DNA of 64,000 bases from Acinetobacter lanii (GCF_011578285.1 NZ_CP049916.1:186001-250000); one strand, 5' to 3'; positions 9,536 to 19,231 are shown, counted from the stretch's first letter. The notes: generated by a model from the letters alone, not told the origin. Program-made: numbers and translations.

Positions 9536-10279
9536 TTATGCCACTTGTGTTTTTTTGGTGATTTTTTGGGTTGTCTTTTGATGTAAGCGTGATTCAGCCG
9601 CATCTAAGCTCGGTACTGCAGCAGAAGGTAGCACTTCAGCTTGTTCAATTTGTTTATTAATACCCAAAGACTGATTCGCTAATTGGGTTTTTTCTTTGAC
9701 CACTTCAGCGCGGATGCCTTTAGCAGGTGCCCATTCTAAGATCGGGAGTGCACGTGCCACTGCCAAGGTAATGCGATCACGTAACAACTCGCTGTGAATG
9801 GTATATTCAGGGGTAAAGTCTTTGTCTGTGGCATATACACCAATCGGCAGTGTTTGTGCTTGGAAGAAGCTAAACAGTGGACGGAGTTGATGTTCAAGTA
9901 CCAAAGCATGACGTTCACTACCGCCTGAAGCTGCAAGCAGTACAGGCACATCAACCAAAGCCGTTTGCTCGACAAAATCAAAGAAGTGTTTAAATAGACC
10001 CGTGAAAGAAGCTCGATAGACTGGCGTACCTACAATCAGTGCATCGGCAGCTTCAACAGCAGCTAAGTCGTCTTGAACACGTTGCGGCAATTGGTTGCGA
10101 TAGATTGCACCACCCATGAGTTGTCCAATTTCACTGAACTTAATAAAGTGCACATTAATCGGCGTTGCTTCACCCAGTTCATCAAGAATAGCTTGAACCA
10201 AAGCTTCTGTTTTCGATGGGTTGTTTAAACCACCTGATACAGCAACGATATTTAATGGTTTTTGTTGTGAATTAGACAT
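9536..10279 (-). CDS. NADPH-dependent FMN reductase (MsuE-like)
   Basis: Protein of 247 aa from ATG 10279; the frame extends to a TTG at 10297 that is less likely. The flavodoxin-like fold is seen in LNIVAVSGGLNNPSKTEALV (phosphate-binding loop), DALIVGTPVYRASFTGLFKHFFD and LLAASGGSERHALVLEHQLR, matching the SsuE/MsuE family. These enzymes supply FMNH2 to two-component monooxygenases, here the sfnG-like gene 24 nt downstream. The protein is about 50-60 residues longer than usual because of a polar C-terminal tail (EVVKEKTQLANQSLGINKQ onward) of unknown role. Confidence 0.85.
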   Translation of the reverse strand: MSNSQQKPLNIVAVSGGLNNPSKTEALVQAILDELGEATPINVHFIKFSEIGQLMGGAIYRNQLPQRVQDDLAAVEAADALIVGTPVYRASFTGLFKHFFDFVEQTALVDVPVLLAASGGSERHALVLEHQLRPLFSFFQAQTLPIGVYATDKDFTPEYTIHSELLRDRITLAVARALPILEWAPAKGIRAEVVKEKTQLANQSLGINKQIEQAEVLPSAAVPSLDAAESRLHQKTTQKITKKTQVA

Positions 10280-10655
10280 GGAGGCAAACCTAATCAATAT
10301 AAATCTGAATTGCTAACCATTAATCAATATTTGGGTATATTCTGTAAAATAAGCAAATGAACATTGGTTATCTGATTTTTGTATATAAAAATAAACTGTC
10401 TAATATTTATCTATAAAAATGGATAAGTTTATGAAATTAAAAAAAATCTCAAATGCTTATAAGCTTTTCTATTTTTTGAATAAATTTTATATTTAAAAAT
10501 GATGTACTTATCATTAAATTGATTAATCATTTAAAAAAGAATGCTTTTATTCGATCAAACGACATTTTTCTGAAAAATTCGTTAATATTGTTATATCCTT
10601 TACTGCTATGGCACAGTTAAAATGAAGATTGTGCTAGAGATCTCTTGCGTCGCTT
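10280..10655. other. Divergent intergenic region msuE-like / crbR-like
   Basis: About 375 bp, very AT-rich. It must hold promoters for the organosulfur operon (minus) and the response regulator (plus). On the minus strand no -24/-12 sigma-54 element (GG-N10-GC) was found in front of the reductase gene. No gene was seen. Confidence 0.4.
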
Positions 10656-11306
10656 ATGAATATTTTAATCGTTGATGACCATCCCCTGTTTCGCCATGCT
10701 TTAATTCAAGCGGTGCGTTACAGTTTACCGCAAGCCCAAATCCATGAAACCGCTGCAGTTAATGAGTTTTATGAACGCTTAGAGAAAGGACCAGAACCTG
10801 ATCTCGTTTTGCTTGATTTGAATTTGCCAGGTGCTTCAGGCTTTTCTGCATTGGTTCACGTCCGCGCACAATACCCATCTCTACCAATTATCGTGGTTTC
10901 GGCACATGAAGAAGTGTCAATTATCCAACGTTCGATTGCCCATGGTGCTATGGGTTACATTCCAAAATCTTCGCATCCAAGTAATATTGGTGAGGCGATT
11001 CGCCAAGTTTTAGAAGGTGAGATTTGGTTACCCACTAACTTGCCTGCAAACTTAAACTTTGATCCACGTGCGGCGGATGAAACCGCCTTGGCTGAACGGA
11101 TTCAATCTTTAACCCCACAACAATTCCGTGTCTTAATGATGGTGGCTGAAGGTTTACTGAATAAACAAATTGCTTACGAGCTTGAAGTGTCAGAAGCCAC
11201 CATTAAAGCGCATGTCACTGCCATTTTCCGTAAATTAGGCGTGCAAAACCGCACTCAAGCCGTTTTAGCGATTAGTGCGCTGAACATTGAAGAAAAACGT
11301 GTCTAA
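10656..11306 (+). CDS. crbR: LuxR/NarL-type response regulator (CrbR/ErdR-like)
   Basis: Protein of 216 aa. The receiver domain (1-~120) has the acidic pair in IVDDHPLF, the phospho-acceptor Asp in LVLLDLNLPGASGF, the switch Ser in IVVSAHEE, and the conserved Lys in YIPKSSHP. The C-terminal LuxR-type HTH (~145-210) reads LTPQQFRVLMMVAEGLLNKQ followed by EATIKAHVTAIFRKLGVQNR. In Vibrio and Pseudomonas the CrbR/ErdR regulator pairs with the CrbS/MxtR kinase to activate acs. The kinase gene lies 1.3 kb away on the other strand, separated by one unknown gene. The assignment to CrbR rests on that context plus family type. Confidence 0.82.
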   Translation: MNILIVDDHPLFRHALIQAVRYSLPQAQIHETAAVNEFYERLEKGPEPDLVLLDLNLPGASGFSALVHVRAQYPSLPIIVVSAHEEVSIIQRSIAHGAMGYIPKSSHPSNIGEAIRQVLEGEIWLPTNLPANLNFDPRAADETALAERIQSLTPQQFRVLMMVAEGLLNKQIAYELEVSEATIKAHVTAIFRKLGVQNRTQAVLAISALNIEEKRV

Positions 11307-11338
11307 GTTAGGACTTGGCATTTAAAAATCAAAATCAT

Positions 11339-11366
11339 AAAAAGACCTCAATAGAGGTCTTTTTTT
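11339..11366 (+). terminator. Bidirectional terminator between crbR-like gene and unknown gene
   Basis: Stem AAAAGACCTC / GAGGTCTTTT with loop AATA, flanked by an A run on the left and a T run on the right, so it can serve both the plus-strand regulator and the convergent gene that ends at 11413. Confidence 0.85.
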
Positions 11367-11412
11367 ATGGCGAATCGTTTTACTGATTCGCATCATTCAA
11401 GAGAATACATTT

Positions 11413-12180
11413 TTAAGCCAAACAATCTTGTTTTGAAATCAGATCCGGGCAACCTAAGGGATTGAGTGCGCATTTCAAATCATCAATCTGATCTTGAGAG
11501 ACATAGCCTTTGGCTTTTAAATATTCTGCCACTCGATCATCACGTAGACTCAAGAATGCGGCATCATAAACCGCTAAATCGACAAACAGGGCAGCGGTTT
11601 CTAAGCTGTTGAACTTATCTAAAAAGACTTCATTGCCATACATCAAGAAAATATGATCATGCTCTGCAAGGGCATCCACATTTAAACGCTCGGCTAAGGT
11701 ATGTGGTGAGGTTTTGATAAACAACAAATCTGAAATTTCATCAAACTGGGTCATATCCAATTGGTTTTCACCGCTTTTGACTTTGCCAAGCCAGGCTTTA
11801 AATACCAAGACTGCACCACCACGCAGTAACATACTCCAAATTTGATGACGCACCACTTCATCTAAATTTTGGCTCTCTGTTTCTAAAGCTGCAATCAGCT
11901 TGCTTTCTTGCTGAGCCAGTTTATCGAATAAACCCAAACCTTGTGGGTGGTAAGCGGGATGTGAAAATACATCAAATTTAAGCTCATCAAAGACTTGTAA
12001 AGCCAAAGGTACCGCAGCTTGGTAGATGCTTTCTAAGGCTTGTAAATGCACATCTTTTAACGCGGTATGAGGGAAAATGGCTTGCCACTGTATTTCAGGC
12101 AACATTGCATTTGCACCATACTGGCGGTGAAATTCTTGAGCTTTGCCTAAGCCGTGGGGTACTGCATCTGAAATATTCAT
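11413..12180 (-). CDS. Conserved-looking protein of unknown function between crbR- and crbS-like genes
   Basis: Protein of 255 aa with a good ribosome site (AGGAG, 6 nt before ATG). It is soluble, acidic and mostly helical by composition, with no signal peptide or membrane segment and no motif that I recognise. It has three cysteines close to the C-terminus (LKCALNPLGC and KQDC), which might bind metal or form disulfides. Its place inside the acetate regulatory block suggests, but does not prove, a role in the same process. The 450 bp upstream of it is free of genes and may hold its promoter. Confidence 0.7.
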   Translation of the reverse strand: MNISDAVPHGLGKAQEFHRQYGANAMLPEIQWQAIFPHTALKDVHLQALESIYQAAVPLALQVFDELKFDVFSHPAYHPQGLGLFDKLAQQESKLIAALETESQNLDEVVRHQIWSMLLRGGAVLVFKAWLGKVKSGENQLDMTQFDEISDLLFIKTSPHTLAERLNVDALAEHDHIFLMYGNEVFLDKFNSLETAALFVDLAVYDAAFLSLRDDRVAEYLKAKGYVSQDQIDDLKCALNPLGCPDLISKQDCLA

Positions 12181-12628
12181 GGCAACTCCTGATTAAATAT
12201 AATGAATCACAAGTCCAAGATGAACAAAAAATATGTTCATCATTGCAACATTGAGAGCTTGCTTGATTTATGAATTATGCAAGATGCAATAGGAATAATA
12301 CTAAAGTCTAATATGGGTAATTTTCAGTATTTTATTTTAATAAAAACAATAATTTATAAAATTTGTAACGATTTATTTTAAGTTTTAAATCGTTTTTTGA
12401 TCAAAATTGCCATAGATAAGGCTCAAATGAACGATTCAGTCACTGTTTTATCCTCATTTTTTACTAATTTTGATTGTTTATGCATGTGCTACTCAAAAAG
12501 ATGCAAATCTGTGTGTGCATAGGTCACATTTTGTATAGAAATCACCCTGATCAGGTAAATGAAACAGGGCGATCATTGTTACAAAATTTACGTCCAAAGC
12601 TATTCAATGAACCACTTTATTTAAACGA
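12181..12628. other. Intergenic region between crbS-like gene and unknown gene
   Basis: About 450 bp, AT-rich. It holds an imperfect 9-bp inverted repeat at 12541-12573 (ATC.CCCTG / CAGGG.GAT) that lacks a U tract. An open frame on the plus strand (12474-12779) runs antisense into the end of the crbS-like gene and is not supported as a gene. Confidence 0.4.
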
Positions 12629-15600
12629 TTATTTGGAAATTTTCAGTCCCGATAACCATGAACGCAGTGACGCAGGTTTTAGCGGTTTACGTAACAAGAC
12701 TACATTCAGCTCTTTTAAGCGTTGTGGCAGTTCAGGGTCAGAGTCAGCAGTAATCAGTGCCACAGGAACATTGTCCTGACGATGCTGATTAATGAAATCT
12801 AAGCCAATCTTGCCGTGATTTAAATGTTGATCGACCAACCACACCTGAATGTTTTCTTGCGCAATAATCTCAAGCGCTTGTTCAGGCTCCGTGGCTTTAA
12901 ACACTTGATAACCCCATTTGGTCAGTAAGGTCGACATACCTTCCAAAATGGTTTGATCATTGTCCAAGCAGAGAATTTTATAGGCTTTGGATTTTAGTGG
13001 TACTGCTTGCACTGGTGTTGCCACCACTTGCGGTGCAGCCACCACAGGCACTTCAATCATGAAGCATGAGCCTTGCCCCAATTTTGAATAGACATGTACA
13101 GGGTAGTCCAATAGACCGGTCATACGTTGCACGATGGCTAAGCCCAAACCGAGCCCTTGCTCACCCCATGGTGAAGTATGGCCACAGCGCTCAAATTCTT
13201 GGAACAATTTAATCCGTTGTTGTTCAGCAATACCCGGTCCGGTATCCCAAACCCCAATTCGGATATGATTTTCACGCTCAGCAGAACGGAGTACCCCAAC
13301 CACCACACGACCTTTGGCCGTATAGCGCAGGGCATTGCTGACAAAATTTTGAATAATACGACGGATCCACTGTGGGTCAGCATCAATCCAGAATTTCACA
13401 TCATGTACTTTAAATTCAATGCCACGTTGTGCGGCAATGGACTTAAACTGCAAAGCCAAGTCACTGAGCAGATCATGCAGTGGATAAGCTTGACGTTTTG
13501 GTTGAATGGTACCGCCTTCAAGTCTTGCAATATCGAGTAGCGCAGACAACATACTTTCCGCACCATGTAGCGCACGATCTAGCTGTTGTAAGGTCTTACG
13601 GTCTTCATCACTTTGAATACTTTGCTCAAGCGCGGTACTGAATAAACGTGCAGCGTGCATTGGTTGCAATAAGTCATGACTGGCGGCTGCAATAAAGCGA
13701 CTTTTCGACATATTGGCTTTATCGGCTTGTTCACGTGCCAGTTGTTGTTCCGTTAAAGCATCTGCCAACTGTTGGGTGCGGTGTTGCACACGACCTTCAA
13801 GTAAGGCTTCGGTTTCACGGAAGGCCGTAATATCGGCAAAAGTTGTGACAAAACCGCCGCCTTCGATCGGGTTGCCACGCATCTGAATCACGCGACCATC
13901 CTTACGAATGCGCTCAAACTCATGCGCACTGCCGACTTTCATCCAATGGATGCGTTTACGCACGTGTTCTTCGATATAGCCCGGGCCACATTCGCCACGC
14001 TCTGCGTTATAACGGATCAAATCTGAAATTGGACAGCCGACATAAACAATGTCTTTGGGATAATCGAACAATTTCAAGTATTGATTATTCCAAGCGACCA
14101 AACACATATTTTGATCGACCACACTCACGCCTTGGGTCATATGGTCAATCATGGTCATAATCAGGTTTTGATTAAAGCGTTGCCACTGTGAGGCTTGATC
14201 GAGAATATTCGCCACCTGACCGAGCGCCAAACCATTGTTGACCATGGCGGTGGTTAGTAAAGTACGAGCTGAGGCCGCACCAATGGTTCCCGCCAAATAT
14301 TGTTCAGTAAAGCGCCACCACATGCCATTGGCACTGCTATTTTCATCTAGCTCGACATTATTTAACGCACAGTATTGTTGAAAGGCTTGCATGGTCGGGC
14401 CTTCACCGGTAATACGGCGTGCCAAGGCAATTAAGTCACCGACTTTTAAACGTGCTACATCATGTTGTGAGTAATTAATTTCATTTGCTGCACTTTGTGC
14501 AGGTAAAGGTTTGGTTTCATAGTAGAAAAAGCTTTCTGCTTGAATTTGTTCTGCAATACTTGGGCGATACAAACGTGACACCCAAATATATAAAATAATG
14601 TTCATACCCAAAGCCCAAATCACGCCATGGGTCAGCGGGGCAAAAGAGGCAAATCCGAGTAAGCCTTCAGGGCGCAACCACGTCCACCCAAAAGGACCAA
14701 ATTCTAAAATGTACTGCGCAATCTCATGAAAAGGTTCAGGTAAACTTCTTAAAAAAGTCGGGAACAGTAGGGTATAGGCCCACATCATGAAGCCTGCAAT
14801 TAAACCTGCATAAACCCCAAATTTACTTCCGCCGCGCCAATATAAACCCCCAATCAGGGCAGGTGAAAATTGCGCTACAGCACTAAATGCCAATAGACCA
14901 AAGACCGACAGTTGATCGATATCGTTATAAAAATGGAAACAATAAAAGCCCAGTAACATCACGGTCAGAATACTGGCGCGACGTGTCAATTTAAGCAGTT
15001 GAGGGAGACGTTTGTCATGTCTTGAAATTAAACCAATACGCCACAGTGCCGGTAGGATCAAGTCATTACTGAGCATGATCGACAGTGCTACAGACGATAC
15101 CAATAGCATGCCCGTAGAGGCACTGAAACCGCCCAAGAATGCCAGTAGCGTTAACCAATCTTGTCCATAGCTGATGGGTAAGGACAACACGGCAACATCA
15201 GCGACACTGATATATTCAGGTGCGGCATGCAAAGTCCAACTGGCAATGGGAATAATCGCCAATACGGTTAAAATTAAATAACCCGCGAACCAACGGCGTG
15301 CCCCTCGAATATGTTTTTCGTCGCGCAACTCCACCACAGCCACATGAAATTGGCGCGGTAAACAAATAATCGCTAAACCTGCGAGTAAGGTTTGAATCCA
15401 AAAGGTTTCAGGTACACCAAACAATTGTACTTCATTAAAGGTACGTGTCACATCACGTGACACTTGTACAATATTTTGTGGCGCATCGAGCAAGAAAAAC
15501 AAAGCCACTGCAAGAAGTGCAATGATTTTCATAAACGATTCAAAGGCCACCGCAAGCATCAGCCCACCGTGCTGTTCGGTATTGGCAATTTGTCGAGTAC

Positions 15601-16120
15601 CGAACATCATCGCCAGTAATGCCAAGATTCCGGTTAGTGCCAAAACACCATTGGTGGTGGTGCTGGCAATGGTGGTGTCTTGTCCCAAAATGACCGATGC
15701 ACTCAGTGCAATGGCACGCAGCTGTAACGCCAAATAGGGAATGATTGCAACCACTGCAAGAATGGTGACTAAAGAGGCTAAAGGACCGCTTTTGCCGTAA
15801 CGTGCTGCGACAAAGTCGGCAATGGATGAAATGGCATGGTGTTGACGTACTCGACCGAGTCGTCGCCATACATCATAGCCAAACCAAATGAACAGCAGTG
15901 GACCCAGATAAATCGGTAGGAAAATAATCCCTTGGCGTACCGCAGCACCGGTTGATCCATAAAACGTCCAAGATGAACAATACACCCCTAAAGTCAGACT
16001 GAACAGGAACATGCGCCCCCGTGTGCTGAGTCGACTGGCATGTCGTTCACCAAAAATGGCACAGACAAAAAGGATCAAGATGTACAGGGCAAGCACCCCA
16101 ATAATCAACCAACTGTTCAT
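12629..16120 (-). CDS. crbS: Hybrid sensor kinase with N-terminal sodium/solute symporter domain (CrbS/MxtR-like)
   Basis: From ATG 16120 the protein has 1163 residues; a TTG 23 codons upstream is unlikely. Domains in order: an SSSF symporter-like region with about 13 TM helices (1-~540), a linker/STAC-like helical part (~560-660), a PAS domain (IDHMTQGVSVVDQNMCLVAW), HisKA with the phosphorylated His in SRFIAAASHDLLQPMHAARL, HATPase_c (QNFVSNALRYTAKG, GVWDTGPGIAEQQ, EQGLGLGLAIVQRM), and a C-terminal receiver with Asp in WLVDQHLNHGKIG. This layout is that of CrbS/MxtR, which senses or transports acetate-linked solutes and controls acs through CrbR/ErdR. It is divergent from yjcH-actP, 180 bp away. 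Confidence 0.9.
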   Translation of the reverse strand: MNSWLIIGVLALYILILFVCAIFGERHASRLSTRGRMFLFSLTLGVYCSSWTFYGSTGAAVRQGIIFLPIYLGPLLFIWFGYDVWRRLGRVRQHHAISSIADFVAARYGKSGPLASLVTILAVVAIIPYLALQLRAIALSASVILGQDTTIASTTTNGVLALTGILALLAMMFGTRQIANTEQHGGLMLAVAFESFMKIIALLAVALFFLLDAPQNIVQVSRDVTRTFNEVQLFGVPETFWIQTLLAGLAIICLPRQFHVAVVELRDEKHIRGARRWFAGYLILTVLAIIPIASWTLHAAPEYISVADVAVLSLPISYGQDWLTLLAFLGGFSASTGMLLVSSVALSIMLSNDLILPALWRIGLISRHDKRLPQLLKLTRRASILTVMLLGFYCFHFYNDIDQLSVFGLLAFSAVAQFSPALIGGLYWRGGSKFGVYAGLIAGFMMWAYTLLFPTFLRSLPEPFHEIAQYILEFGPFGWTWLRPEGLLGFASFAPLTHGVIWALGMNIILYIWVSRLYRPSIAEQIQAESFFYYETKPLPAQSAANEINYSQHDVARLKVGDLIALARRITGEGPTMQAFQQYCALNNVELDENSSANGMWWRFTEQYLAGTIGAASARTLLTTAMVNNGLALGQVANILDQASQWQRFNQNLIMTMIDHMTQGVSVVDQNMCLVAWNNQYLKLFDYPKDIVYVGCPISDLIRYNAERGECGPGYIEEHVRKRIHWMKVGSAHEFERIRKDGRVIQMRGNPIEGGGFVTTFADITAFRETEALLEGRVQHRTQQLADALTEQQLAREQADKANMSKSRFIAAASHDLLQPMHAARLFSTALEQSIQSDEDRKTLQQLDRALHGAESMLSALLDIARLEGGTIQPKRQAYPLHDLLSDLALQFKSIAAQRGIEFKVHDVKFWIDADPQWIRRIIQNFVSNALRYTAKGRVVVGVLRSAERENHIRIGVWDTGPGIAEQQRIKLFQEFERCGHTSPWGEQGLGLGLAIVQRMTGLLDYPVHVYSKLGQGSCFMIEVPVVAAPQVVATPVQAVPLKSKAYKILCLDNDQTILEGMSTLLTKWGYQVFKATEPEQALEIIAQENIQVWLVDQHLNHGKIGLDFINQHRQDNVPVALITADSDPELPQRLKELNVVLLRKPLKPASLRSWLSGLKISK

Positions 16121-16269
16121 AGCAAATACGGCATAAAAATCTAGCGCTATGATAGCGCATCCGTGAACTGCCACGTTCAAATTGCTCAAAATTTAACGAC
16201 CAAAGTCTAAGTTACGAGATTGAGTAAATATTGCTAAGTTGTCGAACGGAATAATAAGATTAAAAAATA

Positions 16270-16286
16270 GCCATATGGGATATGGC
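16270..16286 (+). promoter_or_regulatory. Leader hairpin just upstream of the yjcH ribosome site
   Basis: Perfect 7-bp stem GCCATAT / ATATGGC with a GGG loop, ending one base before the GAGGAG Shine-Dalgarno at 16288-16293. It is not followed by a U tract, so it is not a terminator. It could tune translation or mRNA stability of yjcH-actP; that role is inference. Confidence 0.45.
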
Positions 16287-16301
16287 CGAGGAGTAGTAGA
16301 A

Positions 16302-16634
16302 ATGGATGATAGACAAGTAGAACAGATTCTACACAATCCAAAATTTAAGGAAATGGTTTCCAAAAAAAGCACATTAAGTTGGACACTGACCATCATTATG
16401 TTGGTGGTCTATGTCGGCTTTATGCTTTTGGTCGGCTATAACAAAGAGTTCCTCATGAGTTCAGTGTCGGGCGGTGTCACCACTTGGGGCATGCCATTGG
16501 GACTGGGCATTATTGTGCTGTCCTTTGTGTTATGTGCGGTGTATTCCTACATCGCCAACAATAAACTCGATCGTCTCAATGAAGAGGCAATGAAAGAAGT
16601 CGAAGCAATTACTCACGAGAAAGGGCTGCATTAA
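16302..16634 (+). CDS. yjcH: DUF485 inner-membrane protein (YjcH)
   Basis: Protein of 110 aa from ATG 16302, preceded by GAGGAG at 8 nt spacing; a longer frame begins at 16239 but has no ribosome site. It has a short cytoplasmic start ([20 protein letters not shown]), two TM segments ([18 protein letters not shown] and [19 protein letters not shown]), and a polar tail. This is the DUF485 protein encoded before actP in many proteobacteria. Its stop codon is one base before the actP ATG, so the two are cotranscribed and probably coupled in translation. The molecular role is unknown; a helper of ActP is usually assumed. Confidence 0.92.
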   Translation: MDDRQVEQILHNPKFKEMVSKKSTLSWTLTIIMLVVYVGFMLLVGYNKEFLMSSVSGGVTTWGMPLGLGIIVLSFVLCAVYSYIANNKLDRLNEEAMKEVEAITHEKGLH

Positions 16635-16635
16635 A

Positions 16636-18345
16636 ATGAAATGGAATTCATTCAAAGCACTGGCAGCATCGACCTTGTTGATGTCTGGCATGGCATTCGC
16701 TGGACCTGATCTAGGTGAAGCACAGCAACAAGCCACCAACTGGCACGCGATTATCATGTTTATCGTGTTTGTTGGTGCAACCTTATTTATTACCAAATGG
16801 GCTGCAAAACAAACCACCAATACCAATGATTTCTACACCGCAGGGGGTGGCATTTCAGGATTCCAAAATGGTTTAGCGATTGCCGGTGACTTTATGTCAG
16901 CAGCGTCATTCTTAGGTATTTCTGCGATGGTGTTTATGTCAGGCTTTGACGGCTTGCTGTATTCATTGGGCTTTATGGTGGGTTGGCCGATTGTATTGTT
17001 CCTGATTGCAGAACGTTTACGTAACTTGGGTAAGTTCAACCTGTCTGACGTAGTGTCATTCCGCTTAGAAGAAAAACCTGTGCGTACCTTAGCGGCAATC
17101 AGCTCTTTGGTGGTGGTGGCATTTTATCTGATTGCACAAATGGTCGGTGCAGGTCAGTTAATCAAACTGCTTTTCGGTTTGAACTACAACATTGCAGTGG
17201 TGATCGTAGGTCTCTTGATGATGGCTTACGTGATGTTTGGTGGCATGTTGGCAACCACGTGGGTACAGATCATTAAAGCGGTGATGCTACTCTCTGGTGC
17301 AACCTTTATGGCCTTTATGGTGATGAAAGGTGTGGGCTTTAGCTTCACCAATATGTTTGAACAAGCGATTGGCATGTACTCTAGCGTGCATAGTATTAGC
17401 TTAACTGAAGCGACCAAAATCATGGGGCCGGGAAGCCTGGCATCGAATCCCATTGATGCGATTTCTTTAGGTTTAGCCTTGATGTTCGGTACTGCGGGTC
17501 TGCCACATATTTTAATGCGTTTCTTTACCGTGAAAGATGCCAAAGAAGCCCGTAAATCAGTGGTTGTAGCGACAGGTTTTATTGGTTATTTCTACCTATT
17601 GACCTTCATTATTGGTTTTGGTGCGATTCTTTATGTGGCGAACAATCCACAGTTCATCGATGTGGCAAAAATGGCAGTCACGGGCAAGTTAGAGCTTGTC
17701 GGTGGTAACAACATGGCTGCAGTTCACTTATCCGATGCAATCGGTGGTGATCTGTTCATGGGCTTCATTTCTGCTGTGGCCTTTGCAACGATTCTTGCTG
17801 TTGTGGCAGGCTTAACCCTTTCAGGTGCTTCAGCCATCTCACATGACTTGTATGCCAATGTATTCAAAAAAGGTCAAACCACGCCTGAATCTGAACTACG
17901 TATGTCAAAAATGGCAACGCTCGGTCTTGCAATTTTTGCCATGATTTTAGGTATTTTGTTCGAAAAACAAAACGTGGCGTTCATGGTTGGTTTAGCTTTC
18001 TCTGTGGCATGTTGTGCAAACTTCCCAGTGCTTGTGCTTTCAATGTATTGGAAAGGTTTAACCACACGTGGTGCAGTGATTGGCGGTGTAGTGGGGCTGG
18101 TGACTGCTGTGGTATTGATCATTCTGTCTAAAGCCGTATGGGTCGATACGCTGAAAATTTCTGATACCGCAATCAACCCATTCAATGGTCCAGCGATTTT
18201 CGCGATGCCATTGTCATTCTTCTGCTGTTGGTTGTTCTCTATTACGGATAACTCTGCAGGTGCCCAAGCGGAACGTAAAGGTTTCGATGCACAGTATGTT
18301 CGCTCACAAACAGGGATTGGCATCTCGGGTGCTTCAGATCATTAA
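16636..18345 (+). CDS. actP: Cation/acetate symporter
   Basis: Protein of 569 aa, of the sodium/solute symporter family. An N-terminal signal-like segment ([20 protein letters not shown], cut near FAGP) is typical of ActP and is followed by about 13 TM helices. Family motifs include [20 protein letters not shown] and [20 protein letters not shown]. ActP imports acetate and related short-chain acids with a cation; Acs then traps them as acyl-CoA. It forms an operon with yjcH and faces the divergent crbS-like gene, a layout that suggests direct control. Confidence 0.96.
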   Translation: MKWNSFKALAASTLLMSGMAFAGPDLGEAQQQATNWHAIIMFIVFVGATLFITKWAAKQTTNTNDFYTAGGGISGFQNGLAIAGDFMSAASFLGISAMVFMSGFDGLLYSLGFMVGWPIVLFLIAERLRNLGKFNLSDVVSFRLEEKPVRTLAAISSLVVVAFYLIAQMVGAGQLIKLLFGLNYNIAVVIVGLLMMAYVMFGGMLATTWVQIIKAVMLLSGATFMAFMVMKGVGFSFTNMFEQAIGMYSSVHSISLTEATKIMGPGSLASNPIDAISLGLALMFGTAGLPHILMRFFTVKDAKEARKSVVVATGFIGYFYLLTFIIGFGAILYVANNPQFIDVAKMAVTGKLELVGGNNMAAVHLSDAIGGDLFMGFISAVAFATILAVVAGLTLSGASAISHDLYANVFKKGQTTPESELRMSKMATLGLAIFAMILGILFEKQNVAFMVGLAFSVACCANFPVLVLSMYWKGLTTRGAVIGGVVGLVTAVVLIILSKAVWVDTLKISDTAINPFNGPAIFAMPLSFFCCWLFSITDNSAGAQAERKGFDAQYVRSQTGIGISGASDH

Positions 18346-18372
18346 GTTGAAACTGATTTAAATTCGATACAA

Positions 18373-18403
18373 TAAAAAAGTCCCCAAGTGGGGCTTTTTT
18401 TAT
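18373..18403 (+). terminator. Terminator of yjcH-actP
   Basis: CCCC/GGGG stem with AAGT loop, extended by AAAAAG/CTTTTT after one bulged T, then a T run. Confidence 0.8.
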
Positions 18404-18541
18404 GAGGACCAGTTAAGCAGTAACTGTATCCACGATCGCTACAATTTTATATTTTATACCATTACATCTTCATGTTAGTTTGCATTAAGAATAACAAATA
18501 CACCTCAATCACAGCTTATAAAAACAATCTGGAACACCTGT

Positions 18542-19231
18542 ATGCAAGCGTTTATCGACTTTTGGAAAGCTTTTCGGTTATTGCCTTCAGCATGGCTATT
18601 GCTTTTACAATTCGTGATTTTACTCCTGTCACTGTTGACCAATAACAGTGTGTCTTACCGTGCATTAACATGGGCATTGGGGGTGCTGGTATTGTTGATT
18701 ATTGCCAAAGTAATTCGTCAAACGCCTGTCTTTACCATCATGGGTTTAAGCTTTGTTGGTGGTGCACTGATTTTTTCTGCACTCATCTTGTTTGGCATCC
18801 ATGATCCTTATGTGATTGCAATCAGTCACTTCTTTGAAGCAAGCGCTTATTTTATTGCTGCTTTTGGTTTACTTCGTTATATGTTCGCAGACCGCTACCT
18901 GACCAAAGATGAACTATTTGCAGCAGGCGCGGTATTTACCCTGATCGCATGGGGTTTTGCATTTTTATACAACATTTGCCAAATCTTGATTCCCAACAGT
19001 TTTTTAAATCCAAATGCGATGGGTCAACAATCATGGTTGGATTTATTGTTCTTGAGTTTTAGTTTGCAATCTGCCACAGGTTTGTCGGATCTAATTCCTT
19101 TAAGTCCTGCATCACGCGTAATTGCCATGTTGCAAATGTTCTGTGGGGTGATGTATTTGGCGCTGATCGTCTCGCGCTTGATTGCATTGCAATATATTGC
19201 GCATTTGCCCAAGCATAAAGATGGAGAATAG
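18542..19231 (+). CDS. Channel-like membrane protein with a non-canonical pore loop
   Basis: Protein of 229 aa with about six hydrophobic segments. The end has a TM-P-loop-TM layout like Ion_trans_2 potassium channels: WLDLLFLSFSLQSATGLSDL, then IPLSPASRVIAMLQMFCGVM and a last helix. Where a K+ channel has T-x-G-Y-G-D, this protein has S-A-T-G-L-S-D, so the selectivity filter signature is not conserved. It may conduct another ion, be a sensor, or be unrelated to conductance. It is a single gene between actP and the OXA region. The start ATG at 18542 has no strong ribosome site. Confidence 0.65.
   Translation: MQAFIDFWKAFRLLPSAWLLLLQFVILLLSLLTNNSVSYRALTWALGVLVLLIIAKVIRQTPVFTIMGLSFVGGALIFSALILFGIHDPYVIAISHFFEASAYFIAAFGLLRYMFADRYLTKDELFAAGAVFTLIAWGFAFLYNICQILIPNSFLNPNAMGQQSWLDLLFLSFSLQSATGLSDLIPLSPASRVIAMLQMFCGVMYLALIVSRLIALQYIAHLPKHKDGE

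Noticed and set aside
12474..12779. 101-codon plus-strand ORF overlapping the end of the crbS-like gene
   Set aside because: Most of it is antisense to the receiver domain and it lacks a ribosome site.
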